Assembly (NCBI RefSeq): GCF_013408825.1
Contig: NZ_JACCBZ010000007.1
Location: 1-64,000, forward strand
Reading direction: 5' to 3'
From: Mucilaginibacter tundrae
Lineage (GTDB): Bacteria; Bacteroidota; Bacteroidia; Sphingobacteriales; Sphingobacteriaceae
Length of the DNA: 64,000 nt
Below the pieces are notes generated by a model, which was given only the letters and a program-made list of their open reading frames with translations, was not told where the DNA came from and searched no databases. This document shows, piece by piece, positions 14,998-25,659 of the stretch. Every line of letters starts with the position of its first letter. Position 1 is the first letter of the stretch. The translations under genes and the position numbers were made by a program.

Positions 14998-17163
14998 TTA
15001 AGAATTACTTTTTGCCTCCATCCGCCCTTTCATCCAACTTATGGTTGCTTTGATCTCAGTGTAACTATAATTATCACCTAATATTTCTTTTAGGGGCGAT
15101 AGTTTTTCATCGCCGTAGCCTTCAACGGCATCCTGTATTACTAATAACTTTTCTCGGCTTACAAAGTTTGATACATCTATCTCGCCCGACTGTACAAAAT
15201 AAGTCAGATGCCCTTCAATAGTCATTGGTGAAAGTTTACGTAATTGCGCAATTTCAACAATACTTTTGCCAGATTGATATAAACTTAAGGTTTCCTTACG
15301 TGTTTCGTTAGGCTTTTCACCGCGTGGCGGTTTCGCTTTGCGCTCGCGTTTTTGTTTCTTTTGAGCGATTTTGGAGTTTAGCCCTTTTCGTTCACAAAAG
15401 TTTTTTACCGGTGCCAAAAATTCCCGGCCGTATCTTGCCAGTTTAATATCGCCGAATCCGGAGATCATCCGCAATTCATCCAAACTCTGTGGCAGGTAAG
15501 TCGCGATCTCCATTAACGTAGCATCCGACTGTATCACATAAGCCGGTACATTTTCATTAATAGCAATATCTCTGCGAACAGCTTTTAACTCATTTAATAG
15601 CTCGGCCTCAAATGGCAATTCAGCAAAAGAGTGTTTCTCTTCTACAATTTCCGATTCAATAAACTCAACAGTTTGGCTACCTTTTAAAACAGCCTCGCTT
15701 TGTGTGGTTAATTTGAGTATCGGATACTCACCTCCATCAACTTGCAAATAGCCCATGGTGGTTAGTTCGCGCAGGTAGCGTTGCCAGTCAGGTTTGCTAA
15801 TATCCGCACCTACGCCGTAGGTTTTAAGCTGCTTATGTTCTTCGCGGATCTTTTCACTTTTTGATCCACGCAGAAAATCAATTACATAAGTACTGCCGAA
15901 TCTTTCTTTTAACCGATAAACTGCCGAAAGCGCTTTTTGGGCGATCAGTGTGCCATCAAAACGTTTAAACTCGGTTAAGCAGGTATCACAGCTTCCGCAG
16001 GTTTCAGGGGAGTCTTCATCAAAATATTTTAACAGAAACTGGCGCCTGCAGGTTTGCAATTGGCAATACTTAACCATATCATCCAGCTTTTTTAGCATGA
16101 TCTTGCTTTGCTCGGGGTTATCATCTACCATTGCAAAACCTTTCAGCTTCATGGCATCGCCAGGGGAGTAAAACAATATTGCATCTGATGCCAATCCATC
16201 GCGACCGGCACGACCTGTTTCCTGGTAATAGCCTTCTATATTCTTGGGCATATCCATGTGCACTACGTAACGCACGTTGGATTTATTGATCCCCATACCA
16301 AAGGCGATAGTTGCCACGATGATTTTCACATCATCCCGCAAAAAAGCTTCCTGGTTACTGGCTTTGGTTACGTTGTCTAAGCCTGCGTGGTAAGCCTCGG
16401 CAGAAAAACCTTCTTCCTTTAAGTTCGCGGCTAATGATTCGGTTGATTTACGGGAAAGGCAGTATATGATGCCTGATTCATCTTTTCTTTCTTCTAAAAA
16501 GTCGAGCAGTTGATTAAAACTATCTCTTTTAGGTGAAACCGTATAGGTAATATTTTCCCTGTTAAAGGAGGATATGAATATGGCGGGATTCTTAAGATTT
16601 AATTTCTCAAGAATGTCTTTTTGTGTGAGTTTATCCGCAGTAGCTGTTAATGCAATTACGGGAATGTTTGGGAAATAATTCTTTAACCCGGCCAGCATCA
16701 AATATTCCGGCCTGAAATCATGCCCCCAATGCGAAATACAATGCGCTTCATCAATAGCGATAAGTGATACCGGTAAAGATTTTAAAAACTCAACCAATTT
16801 GTTTTCTGATCCGAACAAACGTTCAGGCGCAAGATAAAGTAACTTGATCTCGTTGTTTTTAAGCCTGCCCATCAGCATGGATTGTTCATCAGGATTTTGG
16901 GCCGAGTTGAGGAATGCAGCGGGGATACCGTTCACATTCAGGGCATCAACCTGATCTTTCATTAAGGCGATCAATGGGGAGATGACAATGGTTAATCCAT
17001 CCAATAAGACTGCTGGCAATTGGTAACATAATGACTTACCCCCCCCGGTAGGCATCAGTGCCAATACATCCTTTTTATCTAATACATGCTGAATAATGGC
17101 CCCTTGCTGGTGCCTGAACTCGCTGTAACCGAAATATTTTTGCAGGGCCTGTATGGGTGTCAT
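14998..17163 (-). CDS. recQ: ATP-dependent DNA helicase RecQ
   Basis: 721 aa, 3'-5' DNA helicase in recombination and fork repair. Walker A is in MPTGGGKSLCYQLP (about 37-50), the DEAH box in IDEAHCISHWGHDF (about 138), and motif VI in YYQETGRAGRDG. A zinc-binding segment with C-x4-C...CGSCDTC follows near 380-405, then RQC and HRDC (about 520-600). The last 100 residues include a basic linker and a second winged-helix-like segment (SGKSIVEIAQLR), the usual long form in Bacteroidota. Confidence 0.95.
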   Translation of the reverse strand: MTPIQALQKYFGYSEFRHQQGAIIQHVLDKKDVLALMPTGGGKSLCYQLPAVLLDGLTIVISPLIALMKDQVDALNVNGIPAAFLNSAQNPDEQSMLMGRLKNNEIKLLYLAPERLFGSENKLVEFLKSLPVSLIAIDEAHCISHWGHDFRPEYLMLAGLKNYFPNIPVIALTATADKLTQKDILEKLNLKNPAIFISSFNRENITYTVSPKRDSFNQLLDFLEERKDESGIIYCLSRKSTESLAANLKEEGFSAEAYHAGLDNVTKASNQEAFLRDDVKIIVATIAFGMGINKSNVRYVVHMDMPKNIEGYYQETGRAGRDGLASDAILFYSPGDAMKLKGFAMVDDNPEQSKIMLKKLDDMVKYCQLQTCRRQFLLKYFDEDSPETCGSCDTCLTEFKRFDGTLIAQKALSAVYRLKERFGSTYVIDFLRGSKSEKIREEHKQLKTYGVGADISKPDWQRYLRELTTMGYLQVDGGEYPILKLTTQSEAVLKGSQTVEFIESEIVEEKHSFAELPFEAELLNELKAVRRDIAINENVPAYVIQSDATLMEIATYLPQSLDELRMISGFGDIKLARYGREFLAPVKNFCERKGLNSKIAQKKQKRERKAKPPRGEKPNETRKETLSLYQSGKSIVEIAQLRKLSPMTIEGHLTYFVQSGEIDVSNFVSREKLLVIQDAVEGYGDEKLSPLKEILGDNYSYTEIKATISWMKGRMEAKSNS

Positions 17164-17186
17164 CCTTACAAAAATGCGAAAAAATA

Positions 17187-17272
17187 TTTGAACCCTGATT
17201 CGCGGGATTTAAAGATTATCATGATTTTAATTTCATCAAGCAAATCTTTAAATCCTATAAATCATGGTCCAA
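17187..17272. repeat. Long inverted repeat between recQ and the receptor gene
   Basis: GGATTTAAAGATT (17205-17217) and AATCTTTAAATCC (17243-17255) are perfect 13-bp inverted arms, with weaker pairing outside them (GATT/AATC, CC/GG). It resembles a dispersed palindromic repeat and may also act as a transcription boundary. Confidence 0.6.
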
Positions 17273-17274
17273 GA

Positions 17275-19722
17275 TTAATGTCCACCTGCACGTTGGCTTT
17301 CCTCATCAATAGCAGTTTTGTGTTCACGTTTTTTGATGGAACTATTTCCGAAATTGTAAGTAAGTGTTAGGCGCGCTATACGGCTTTCCTGTTTTTGCCT
17401 GATCAGTAGATCATCGCTTTGATAATTTATACTAAGGTCGTTGCGTTCTGTGTTGAAGATGTCATCTACAGAAAATTTGATGTTTAGCTTTTTGTCATCA
17501 AATGAACGACTTATACCCGCGTCAACATTATAGCGCGCCTGTATATTATAAAGGCCATAAACTAAAGGCGATTGGTAATTGCCAAACAATTCCGCCTTAA
17601 AGCCTGCAAATGTAAATGTTTGGTTCGCTTTAGCTACATAAGCTACTTTGCCACGGTTAAGTACTCCGCCAGATAACGTATCTGATTTAAACTTAAGATA
17701 AAATGCTGTCGCATCAAATTGGACCGACCACCATTTTGTTATGGTTACCGGGATGCTCAGGCTTGCATTGTAAGAATCCTGCGAACTTAAGTTAACATTT
17801 GTTTGGTACGATGCCTCTGTAGCATCATTGGTAAGGATGATCTGTTGTATGGCATCGTAAGTATGGGCGTAACTTAAACTAAGGTTATAGCTTTTGTTAT
17901 AAGTATAATTCAACTCAAAGTTATTGGTGTATTGCGGCCGTAAGAAGGGGTTGCCTTCTGAGTAAGTATATTGATCGAGATAATATACGAATGGGTTCAG
18001 ATCCGAATAATCAGGCCTGTCAATACGGCGGCTGTATGATAGGTTAATTTCATTCTTATCATTAAAGGTATGGTGTAAAAAAGCGCTCGGAAACAGATCG
18101 AAATATTTACGCTGATTTACGCTATCGGTAGTGACCAGGTCGCCTCTTGATTGTGTGTATTCTCCCCTTAAGCCAACTTCTACCGATGTGTTTTTGTAAG
18201 TTTTGGTAAAGTTTACGTAGCCCGCGCTTATTTTCTCATCATAAATAAATCGATTGGTTAATGCAGCGTCATTCACATATCCACTATCTGTTTTAGTAGT
18301 GGCATTCAGGTCATTATCCGTTTTTACATCGCTGTATTTTCCGCCGACTTCCAGTTTTAATGATTTGGTTAAGTTTTTGGTATAATCAACTTTAGCAACA
18401 CGTATATCAATAGTTGATGGTGTTATCTGGCGCAAATAAAGCGGGGCTTCTGTTGGGTTTAACGGGTTTGAAAAATAGGTATTATAATTCGCGTTGCTGT
18501 TATTGTTAAATTTTGAATAATCAGCATCAAAGGATAGTTCCTGTCCTAGTGTATCAATTTTATAAGTGTCGTTTAAATCTACAGTGTAATTTTTATAGGA
18601 TTGATTTACTTGTGAAAGTGTTTGCTGGGATGAATCCGGCTTGCCGTTTGGTGTTGAAGCAATATTAGTATTATTAGTGTTACCCTGATCATAGGTGTTA
18701 AAATAGCCGTTTACCGCAAATCCGATTGTGTTTTTGGGCGAAGTATCATAATCGGCACCAAAGCTGTAATTATTATAGTGGTTCATGGATGGCATAAATG
18801 AGGACTGCTTAAAATAAGTCGATTTGCCAGATGTGTCTTTTACTACACGGTCAATGTCAATGATCCTGCCCTGCGGTATATCGCCACGACTAAAGTTGCC
18901 AAACACATTTAGGTTACCATCTTTATGATTAATGCTAAAATTCTCGCTGCTCTTTACATAAGTACCAACCCCGCCAGTTACAGAGACTGTACCATTGGTG
19001 CCGCTCATTTTATTCTTTTTTAGCTTGATATTAATTATGCCTGAATTTCCAGCCGCGTCATATTTTGCTGATGGGTTAGTAATAAGCTCGATGGATTGGA
19101 TAGTACCACCATCAGTTGAGCGCAAAAGCGTAGCCAACTGTGTAGCCGATAGGTAAGTCAGCTTGTCATTTATCATAACTGTTACACCTTGCTTCCCTTT
19201 CAGGCTGATGTTATCATCCTTGTCAACCGTTACACCGGGCGCCCGTTCTAATATATCCATTGCGGTATTGCCGGTTGCTAATACACTGCCTGCCACATTT
19301 ATTACTGTTTTATCAGCCAGGTGCTCAATTGTTGGTTTGGTGGCGGTTATAACAACGGTATTCAAGTTACGGCTGCTGGTCTTCATTTTTAAAATAGGAA
19401 CCTGGATAATTTTCGAGGTATCGCTTACCGTAAAGGCTTGGCTTGATGCATTTTCATAACCAACCACAGTAGCTTTGACTATATATGTGCCGTTTTTAAT
19501 GTTATCAAAGTGGTATTCACCAGCCTCGGTACTTAAAGTACCCATTACAGTAGTTGAATCTTTTGCGTTTAGCAGGCTTACTGATGCATAATCAACAGGT
19601 TTGCTTTGCATGTCATTTAGCACACCTTTAATTTTAGCTTGGTTGGTGCTTTGCGCGGAGGCTGTATTTAAGTAACCAGCGCATACTATAATAGTTAATA
19701 TTTTTAGTAGATGTGTTTTCAT
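17275..19722 (-). CDS. Outer membrane beta-barrel receptor (TonB-dependent type)
   Basis: 815 aa. A signal peptide (to about residue 23, ending TASAQ) is followed by a carboxypeptidase-regulatory-like Ig fold (about 30-115), a plug-like domain with NTAMDILERAPGVTVD and the strand IELITNPSAKYDAAGNSG, and a large Tyr-rich barrel ending with YNFG. This is the layout of the Bacteroidota 'outer membrane beta-barrel family' related to TonB-dependent receptors. The transported ligand cannot be told. No SusD partner lies next to it. Confidence 0.85.
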   Translation of the reverse strand: MKTHLLKILTIIVCAGYLNTASAQSTNQAKIKGVLNDMQSKPVDYASVSLLNAKDSTTVMGTLSTEAGEYHFDNIKNGTYIVKATVVGYENASSQAFTVSDTSKIIQVPILKMKTSSRNLNTVVITATKPTIEHLADKTVINVAGSVLATGNTAMDILERAPGVTVDKDDNISLKGKQGVTVMINDKLTYLSATQLATLLRSTDGGTIQSIELITNPSAKYDAAGNSGIINIKLKKNKMSGTNGTVSVTGGVGTYVKSSENFSINHKDGNLNVFGNFSRGDIPQGRIIDIDRVVKDTSGKSTYFKQSSFMPSMNHYNNYSFGADYDTSPKNTIGFAVNGYFNTYDQGNTNNTNIASTPNGKPDSSQQTLSQVNQSYKNYTVDLNDTYKIDTLGQELSFDADYSKFNNNSNANYNTYFSNPLNPTEAPLYLRQITPSTIDIRVAKVDYTKNLTKSLKLEVGGKYSDVKTDNDLNATTKTDSGYVNDAALTNRFIYDEKISAGYVNFTKTYKNTSVEVGLRGEYTQSRGDLVTTDSVNQRKYFDLFPSAFLHHTFNDKNEINLSYSRRIDRPDYSDLNPFVYYLDQYTYSEGNPFLRPQYTNNFELNYTYNKSYNLSLSYAHTYDAIQQIILTNDATEASYQTNVNLSSQDSYNASLSIPVTITKWWSVQFDATAFYLKFKSDTLSGGVLNRGKVAYVAKANQTFTFAGFKAELFGNYQSPLVYGLYNIQARYNVDAGISRSFDDKKLNIKFSVDDIFNTERNDLSINYQSDDLLIRQKQESRIARLTLTYNFGNSSIKKREHKTAIDEESQRAGGH

Positions 19723-19882
19723 TTTAAGTAAAAATTTGGCAATACCAGTCCCCTTAAGATTTTTATCATCTTTTTTTGATTGTCCAATAAATCAGGGAGC
19801 GGGTAATTACCCAGTGATTATGCTATTGTTTATATATAAGATGCAGAAAATTAAATAAGGTTACAGGTCTTTTGTAAAAATT

Positions 19883-20074
19883 TTAATAACCTAATGAATT
19901 CTCTACCATATAGGTAAAAAAAGATCGGGTGGCTGCATTTTGGTTATTGGGTGCTACACTTTTAAATGAATGACCTGTCTTAATGCTTTTAATATAAATT
20001 GTATCAACAACTATTAATAAACATATAAGCCCAATTTTTAACAAAGGGCTTATATGTGTTAATTCGTTTTTCAT
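19883..20074 (-). CDS. Small membrane protein coupled to the PspC gene
   Basis: 63 aa with one hydrophobic helix (LLKIGLICLLIVVDTIYI, about residues 11-28) and a polar tail ending in SLGY. Its ATG shares one base with the stop of the upstream PspC-domain gene (TAATG at 20072-20076), a typical arrangement for translational coupling, which is the best evidence that it is a real gene. I do not recognise the family. Confidence 0.5.
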   Translation of the reverse strand: MKNELTHISPLLKIGLICLLIVVDTIYIKSIKTGHSFKSVAPNNQNAATRSFFTYMVENSLGY

Positions 20075-21789
20075 TATTTTCTTTTTTGTACGCTGTCAGC
20101 AATACGGGCGGAGTCGACCTGGGCTTGTAACCTTGCAATAGTTTTTGCGTTCTCTATTCGGCGTGCCGAATCAATTTGGGCCTTTGTTTTAACGGTTACC
20201 ACGGTATCCACCTTACATTGCAGGCCATTATCCATCATTATAAATGTTGCCGATGTGGCGTTTCCTTGTTTATTAATATTTTTACAGTCGTTAACATTAA
20301 TGCCGTCCATATTAATGTGATCATTAAGTTCCTGGTCGATAATTACTTTGGCATTTAACGGTATTTTCAAGGTTATATCCAAATGCTCATCTCTCCACGG
20401 GGCATTAGCACTTCTGGTAAGTTTATCATCAAACTTTATTACCGAATCCTGTTGCAAAAATAAATAGTTTGTATTACGGGCGTTTATTAAAGCATCAGTT
20501 TCATCATATCCATGTGCTATTGTAGTTTCTAATAATATGGGATGTTTTACATCGGCTTTTACAATGTTAATGCTTACACTGTTTGATTCATCATCGTCTT
20601 CATTATCGTTTTTAATGGTCACGTTTTTAAAATGGCCATCAGCATTAAGCCGCAAGCTATCTTCATGAGATAAATATTTAATGTCGTTCAGTTTTAAGTA
20701 ATACACATTATCTGGCGTAGCTTTTAAATCAATGGTTTGGCTTATTATACCTGATGACCTGAAATTACGGGCAATATGTATTGCCGAATAAATTAATACA
20801 ACGATCGAACAGACCCATACAACAACCAAAATGGTGATAACTGACCGGCCTATTGGGCGAGTATTAAATAAAGCAGAAATTATGGCTAATATTATAGTTA
20901 CTACCGGTAAAAAGGCAGTTATAAAGGCAGCTATGTAAATCGCATTATTACGTTCATTGCCTATTATATTCCACATAGGTTCTCCATGAGGTGTTACATG
21001 GAAGCCCATTACCATTACAAGTAAGACAACTAAAAATATAGCCAGTCCGAAGCAAGCTAACAAAACGGCAAAGCCAATAATCTTTATAATGATCTTTCCG
21101 GCCCCCATAAAAAATAAATGTAGATGTATGAGCAGGTCGCCGATAAAATCGCGCATTTTATATATTGCCGGGCGGGCTTCCTGGTGCAAGTTATTTAAAT
21201 GGTTACGTACCGAACTTAATTCTTCTTCCAAATTGTCTTTAAAGCCCTGCAGGTTTAGCTTTTGACCCTTCATTGCCATACGATCGGCACGTGTAGTTGC
21301 CTGGGGTATCACTATCCATAGTATTATATATAATAGTAAACCGGATCCTGCAAAGAAAAACGATAGTGCAAACGCCAATCTTATCCAAAGCGGTTGTATG
21401 TCGAAATAATTGGCTATGCCGGCGCATACACCACTAACCAAATGGTCGTCCGGATCTCTAAATAGTCTGCGTGTACCTGTATCAGAAGTATATTGTGTAT
21501 TTGCAGATGTTGTTTCATCCTCCAGGTTTTCAAAATCTTCTACCCTGCCCATTTGTTCAATAACAGTGTGTACATCCTGTTCAACAATAACCTGCTTGTT
21601 TTCATTAGCTAATAGCTCGGTAAACATTTCAGCTACACGGTTTTCAATATCCGTAGTTATTTCAAGGCTATCTGCGGAGTTGGAGAAATGACGTTTTACA
21701 TCCGTCATGTAATTCTTCAATATTTCGTAGGCATCTTCCTCAATATGAAAGACAATGCCGTTTATATTTATGATAATAGTTTTGTTCAT
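20074..21789 (-). CDS. PspC-domain membrane protein
   Basis: 571 aa. The N-terminal 100 residues (start MNKTIIININGIVFHIEEDAY) form a conserved cytoplasmic region seen before PspC in Bacteroidota. The PspC domain (about 108-170) reads RRLFRDPDDHLVSGVCAGIA and continues into a hydrophobic helix. Three more hydrophobic segments lie at about 235-335, followed by a long soluble C-terminal region with beta-strand character. PspC proteins help with envelope stress sensing. It follows the PadR gene by 31 bases in one operon. Confidence 0.85.
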   Translation of the reverse strand: MNKTIIININGIVFHIEEDAYEILKNYMTDVKRHFSNSADSLEITTDIENRVAEMFTELLANENKQVIVEQDVHTVIEQMGRVEDFENLEDETTSANTQYTSDTGTRRLFRDPDDHLVSGVCAGIANYFDIQPLWIRLAFALSFFFAGSGLLLYIILWIVIPQATTRADRMAMKGQKLNLQGFKDNLEEELSSVRNHLNNLHQEARPAIYKMRDFIGDLLIHLHLFFMGAGKIIIKIIGFAVLLACFGLAIFLVVLLVMVMGFHVTPHGEPMWNIIGNERNNAIYIAAFITAFLPVVTIILAIISALFNTRPIGRSVITILVVVWVCSIVVLIYSAIHIARNFRSSGIISQTIDLKATPDNVYYLKLNDIKYLSHEDSLRLNADGHFKNVTIKNDNEDDDESNSVSINIVKADVKHPILLETTIAHGYDETDALINARNTNYLFLQQDSVIKFDDKLTRSANAPWRDEHLDITLKIPLNAKVIIDQELNDHINMDGINVNDCKNINKQGNATSATFIMMDNGLQCKVDTVVTVKTKAQIDSARRIENAKTIARLQAQVDSARIADSVQKRK

Positions 21790-21820
21790 GATTATTTAAG
21801 TTTAATCGGTTTAGTATATT

Positions 21821-22183
21821 TTAATTAGCGTTAGGTTGTTCAGTTTCTGGTGGTATCCTGTCGCCTATTGCTATATGAACAGCAAACTCAAGCTCTTTCC
21901 AGGTTTTATCCAACTGTTCAAGCACTACACGGCCTTCATCAGCTAATACATAATACTTACGTGGAGGGCCTGATGTGGACTCGACCCAGTTATAAGTAAG
22001 CAGGCCATTATTTTTTAAACGGGTAAGTAAAGGGTACAGAGTGCCCTCAACTACAAGCAGTTGGGCTTTTTTTAGCTCAGCAATTATGTCTGAAGCATAT
22101 GTTTCGCCCTTAGCTATGATGGAAAGAATACAATATTCAAGTATGCCTTTCCGCATTTGGGTTTGTGTGTTTTCAACAATCAT
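21821..22183 (-). CDS. PadR-family transcriptional regulator
   Basis: 120 aa winged-helix repressor. MRKGILEYCILSII (about 10-23), the recognition region VVEGTLYPLLTRLKNNGLL (about 43-61) and SGPPRKYYVLADEGR (about 71-85) are PadR signatures; a short dimerisation helix follows. It leads the operon with the PspC-domain gene, an arrangement common in this phylum, and probably represses its own operon. Confidence 0.92.
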   Translation of the reverse strand: MIVENTQTQMRKGILEYCILSIIAKGETYASDIIAELKKAQLLVVEGTLYPLLTRLKNNGLLTYNWVESTSGPPRKYYVLADEGRVVLEQLDKTWKELEFAVHIAIGDRIPPETEQPNAN

Positions 22184-22288
22184 AAAACAAAGATATATGT
22201 TTTAGATTGTATTATGCAATACATAGTACTAAATATTTTAACTAATTTTTTTAAAAGTGCATTTGTTTTAAAAAAAATGACTTTTTAC

Positions 22289-22319
22289 TTGACTATTTGA
22301 AAATCTAACATTACTTTTA
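22289..22319 (+). promoter_or_regulatory. Predicted promoter of the SusC/SusD operon
   Basis: TTG (22289-22291), a 20-nt spacer, then TACTTTTA (22312-22319): a match to the Bacteroidota TTG/TAnnTTTG pattern, about 40 nt before the receptor start codon. Confidence 0.45.
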
Positions 22320-22357
22320 TAATTAATTAACTATTAACTGATCTTATTATTAACAAA

Positions 22358-25300
22358 ATGAAAAAACTTCTACTAGTAAGTTTGTGTTTCCTGATGTTAA
22401 GCATTACACAGGTATTCGCACAAAACCGTACAGTTACTGGTACGGTTAAGGCCAATGATGACGGCCTACCCATCCCGGGAGTAACAGTAAAGGTAAAAGG
22501 CTCGGCAATTGGTACTCAAACCAACGCGGCAGGTAAATACACCTTGAGTGTACCCAACGGAGCGGTATTAACATTTGGCTTTGTGGGGTATGCGTCCCGT
22601 GAGGAAACCGTTAAGGGCGCTATTTTAAATGTGACACTTTCTGTGTCAAGCACGCAACTATCTGAGGTTGTGGTAACAGGTGCGTTAGGCATTAAAAAAC
22701 AAGAAAAGGAAGTAGGTTATGCTACAACCCGTATCTCTGGCGCTAGTGCTGATGAAACTGCCGTTATTAACCCATTAAACGGGTTAACTGGTAAAGTTGC
22801 AGGTTTGGTAATACAGCAAACAGGTGATGGTATCAACCCAACAATCAAAGTAAATCTTCGTGGCAGCCGCTCATTGTTAGGTAATAACAATGCGTTGTTT
22901 GTATTGGATGGTGTGCCTGTTTCAGGAGCAGTTGTTGCTGCCCTTGATCCTGCTGACATTCAGGACTTCAACGTGCTGAATGGTTCAGGTGCCGCGGCCT
23001 TGTATGGTTCTGAAGCATCAAATGGTGCAATTATCATTACTACCAAAAAAGGTACTGCTAATGGCAAGCCTACTGTTGTTTATACCAATTCGTTACAATT
23101 ACAACAAGCTGCAGTATTTCCTAAGCTGCAAAATACTTATGGTCAATACGGTGGCGAAGGAGATTACACTACTGATTTCGGATTCCCTCCAGGTTTCGAT
23201 TTCCTGAATTCAGTTACAGGTCAGCCTGAACAGGTTCCATTTGAAAATGAGTTATGGGGCCCTCCATTTAACGGATCAACAGTAACTGAGGGATATTTTC
23301 ACCCCGGCGTAGGCGGTACTATCCCGCTTTTAACAGCGCCATATACAGCTCAAAAAACAAATGCTGTTAAAGCATTTTTCCAAACTGGTGTAACTGAACA
23401 AAATGGTGTGTCAATTGCCCAGGGTGATCAGCTCAATTCATTTAATTTTGGCATACAGGATGTACAGGCTAAGGGAATTACACCTGAAGATAACAGCGAG
23501 CGCATTGCGGCACGTTTAGCGGTTAGCAGAACATATGGTATATTCAGGGTTGATCTGAATACCAACTTTACCCGTAGCACCGTCAGTACAAATGGTAGTA
23601 CCGATTATATTGGTAATAACAATTTGTATGAGAACTTATTGCAGTTTCCTGATAACTTAAATATTAATGCACCTTATTTTAAGGATGTAAACAGTGCTAA
23701 TTCTTACGGTAACCCTAATTATTATTTTAGCGGTTATTCAACCGACCCATGGTGGACGATTGAAAACAACCGTACAAATACTCAAAGCGATATATTCTCG
23801 GGAAACTTATTGATGACATTAACCCCTTCAAAATGGCTTGATGTAAGTTATAGGGTTAGTGATTACTTCGGTAATTTTCAATCAAAAAACACTATTGCAG
23901 GTGTTGCTTTTAGTCCTAGTGTTTCAGGAGATGGGTTAGCTCATGAAATAGGATTAACGCCAACAAGCTTTCCAAATGGTGTAGCACCACAAGTTACAGA
24001 TGAAATAGGTTACGGTGATGGTTCAGGTGATATAATCAACAAATTCGGCCCGATACCTAATTTCGCTTCAGGTAATGGCGATGGTTTAGCAAGGTTACAA
24101 GGTGACGCGTTATTAAATTTCCACCATACTTTTTATAATGATTTCAAAGCCAGTTTATTATTAGGTAATACTATCTGGGAAGAAAAAGGAAATTATACTT
24201 ACGATAATGATACTAAGTTATTAGTTCCGGGTTTTTATAACGCGGCTTACAATGGCGAAACTCCTACCTTATATACAGGGAGTGGAACAATCAGGCAAAT
24301 TTCATTTTTTGGTGATTTTAACCTTGCTTATAAAGATTGGGCATTTGTGGAAATTACCGAAAGAAATGATCGCGATAGCAGGTTAGCTCCAGGTATCAAT
24401 TCATTCTACTATCCTTCTGAAAAAATATCAATTGTTCCTACCGATATTTTCCCGGAATTGAAAAGCAATACTTTTGATTACTTAAAATTGTATATAGATA
24501 ACAGCCGTGTTGGCCAGGTATCTTTACCTCCATACAGCATTCAGTCTACTTATGTTCCTACAAGTGGATTTCCATACGGTGGCTTAGGTGGTCTTCAATC
24601 AAGCGGTACATACTATCCTCCCGGCCTTAAGCCTGAGCAGATAGCTGAAGTTGAAGTTGGTGCTGAACTTGGCTTTTTTAATGATCGTTTATATGTAAAA
24701 GGTGATTACTACGATACAAAAAGCCGTAATCAAACCTTGCCTATAAGCACCTCACCAGCAACCGGTTATAATACTTCTGTTATTAATGCCGGCGAAGTTC
24801 AAAATAAAGGTGAAGAGTTTAGTGTAAATGCTATTGTGATACCTAAAGGTGCTGATAACGTTGGATGGACTTTAGGCGGAAATGTTGCTTACAATAGCAA
24901 TAAAGTTATTTCGTTGGTAGGTACTCAAACACAGGTTTATTTAGGAGGCGTTTCATATGCTATAGTTGGTAAATCGTATCCTCAGATTTTAACTAATGAC
25001 TATGTAAGAGACCCTCAAGGCCAGGAAATTGTTAGCCCAACTACAGGTGAAGGCAGCATTAGCCCAACACCAGTTGATGAAGGTGGTGCTACGCCTAAAG
25101 TTAACTTAGGTATAAATACAGCTTTAACCTACAAATTTGTATCGCTAAGTATTGTTGCTGAATATCGTGGTGGTGCTGTTATTTATAACGAGATAGGCCC
25201 TCAAATGACTTTCTCAGGTTCTGATTACTACAGTTCTCAGGCTGGTCGTTCTATATTTATTGTTCCTAATTCAGTACTACAAACTGGGCCGACAACTTTT

Positions 25301-25648
25301 GTTAAAAACACAACCGTGCCTACATTTACAGGTGGTTACAACTATTGGGTTGAACCAGGAGGCCCACAAAATGTTCAGTCGAACTATGTATCAAGCGCTG
25401 ATTTTTGGAAAATACGTGAAATTTCACTTGACTTTAATTTGAACAAGTTTGTAAAGGATAATAAGGTAATAAAAGGTTTAACAGTTGGTTTAGATGCGAG
25501 AAACGTATTAACTTTCTTGCCTAAGAGCGAAATGTGGGGTGATCCGGAGCAGAGTGATGCAGGTACAACAAATGCTGTTGGAGAAACAGGAACAAATCAG
25601 TTGCCAAGTTCAAGGTATTATGGTGCCAAATTGCAAGTAACATTTTAA
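22358..25648 (+). CDS. SusC-like TonB-dependent outer membrane transporter
   Basis: 1096 aa. Signal peptide to about residue 22 (QVFAQ), carboxypeptidase-regulatory-like domain (about 23-105: VTGTVKANDDGLPIPGVTV), then a plug with LSEVVVTGALGIKKQEKEVG and the SusC signature LYGSEASNGAIIITTKKG near residue 215-235, then a 22-strand barrel ending RYYGAKLQVTF. It imports large ligands together with the SusD-like lipoprotein encoded 12 bases downstream. No glycoside hydrolase is encoded in this operon, so the ligand is open. Confidence 0.95.
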   Translation: MKKLLLVSLCFLMLSITQVFAQNRTVTGTVKANDDGLPIPGVTVKVKGSAIGTQTNAAGKYTLSVPNGAVLTFGFVGYASREETVKGAILNVTLSVSSTQLSEVVVTGALGIKKQEKEVGYATTRISGASADETAVINPLNGLTGKVAGLVIQQTGDGINPTIKVNLRGSRSLLGNNNALFVLDGVPVSGAVVAALDPADIQDFNVLNGSGAAALYGSEASNGAIIITTKKGTANGKPTVVYTNSLQLQQAAVFPKLQNTYGQYGGEGDYTTDFGFPPGFDFLNSVTGQPEQVPFENELWGPPFNGSTVTEGYFHPGVGGTIPLLTAPYTAQKTNAVKAFFQTGVTEQNGVSIAQGDQLNSFNFGIQDVQAKGITPEDNSERIAARLAVSRTYGIFRVDLNTNFTRSTVSTNGSTDYIGNNNLYENLLQFPDNLNINAPYFKDVNSANSYGNPNYYFSGYSTDPWWTIENNRTNTQSDIFSGNLLMTLTPSKWLDVSYRVSDYFGNFQSKNTIAGVAFSPSVSGDGLAHEIGLTPTSFPNGVAPQVTDEIGYGDGSGDIINKFGPIPNFASGNGDGLARLQGDALLNFHHTFYNDFKASLLLGNTIWEEKGNYTYDNDTKLLVPGFYNAAYNGETPTLYTGSGTIRQISFFGDFNLAYKDWAFVEITERNDRDSRLAPGINSFYYPSEKISIVPTDIFPELKSNTFDYLKLYIDNSRVGQVSLPPYSIQSTYVPTSGFPYGGLGGLQSSGTYYPPGLKPEQIAEVEVGAELGFFNDRLYVKGDYYDTKSRNQTLPISTSPATGYNTSVINAGEVQNKGEEFSVNAIVIPKGADNVGWTLGGNVAYNSNKVISLVGTQTQVYLGGVSYAIVGKSYPQILTNDYVRDPQGQEIVSPTTGEGSISPTPVDEGGATPKVNLGINTALTYKFVSLSIVAEYRGGAVIYNEIGPQMTFSGSDYYSSQAGRSIFIVPNSVLQTGPTTFVKNTTVPTFTGGYNYWVEPGGPQNVQSNYVSSADFWKIREISLDFNLNKFVKDNKVIKGLTVGLDARNVLTFLPKSEMWGDPEQSDAGTTNAVGETGTNQLPSSRYYGAKLQVTF

Positions 25649-25659
25649 TAAGTACGAAA

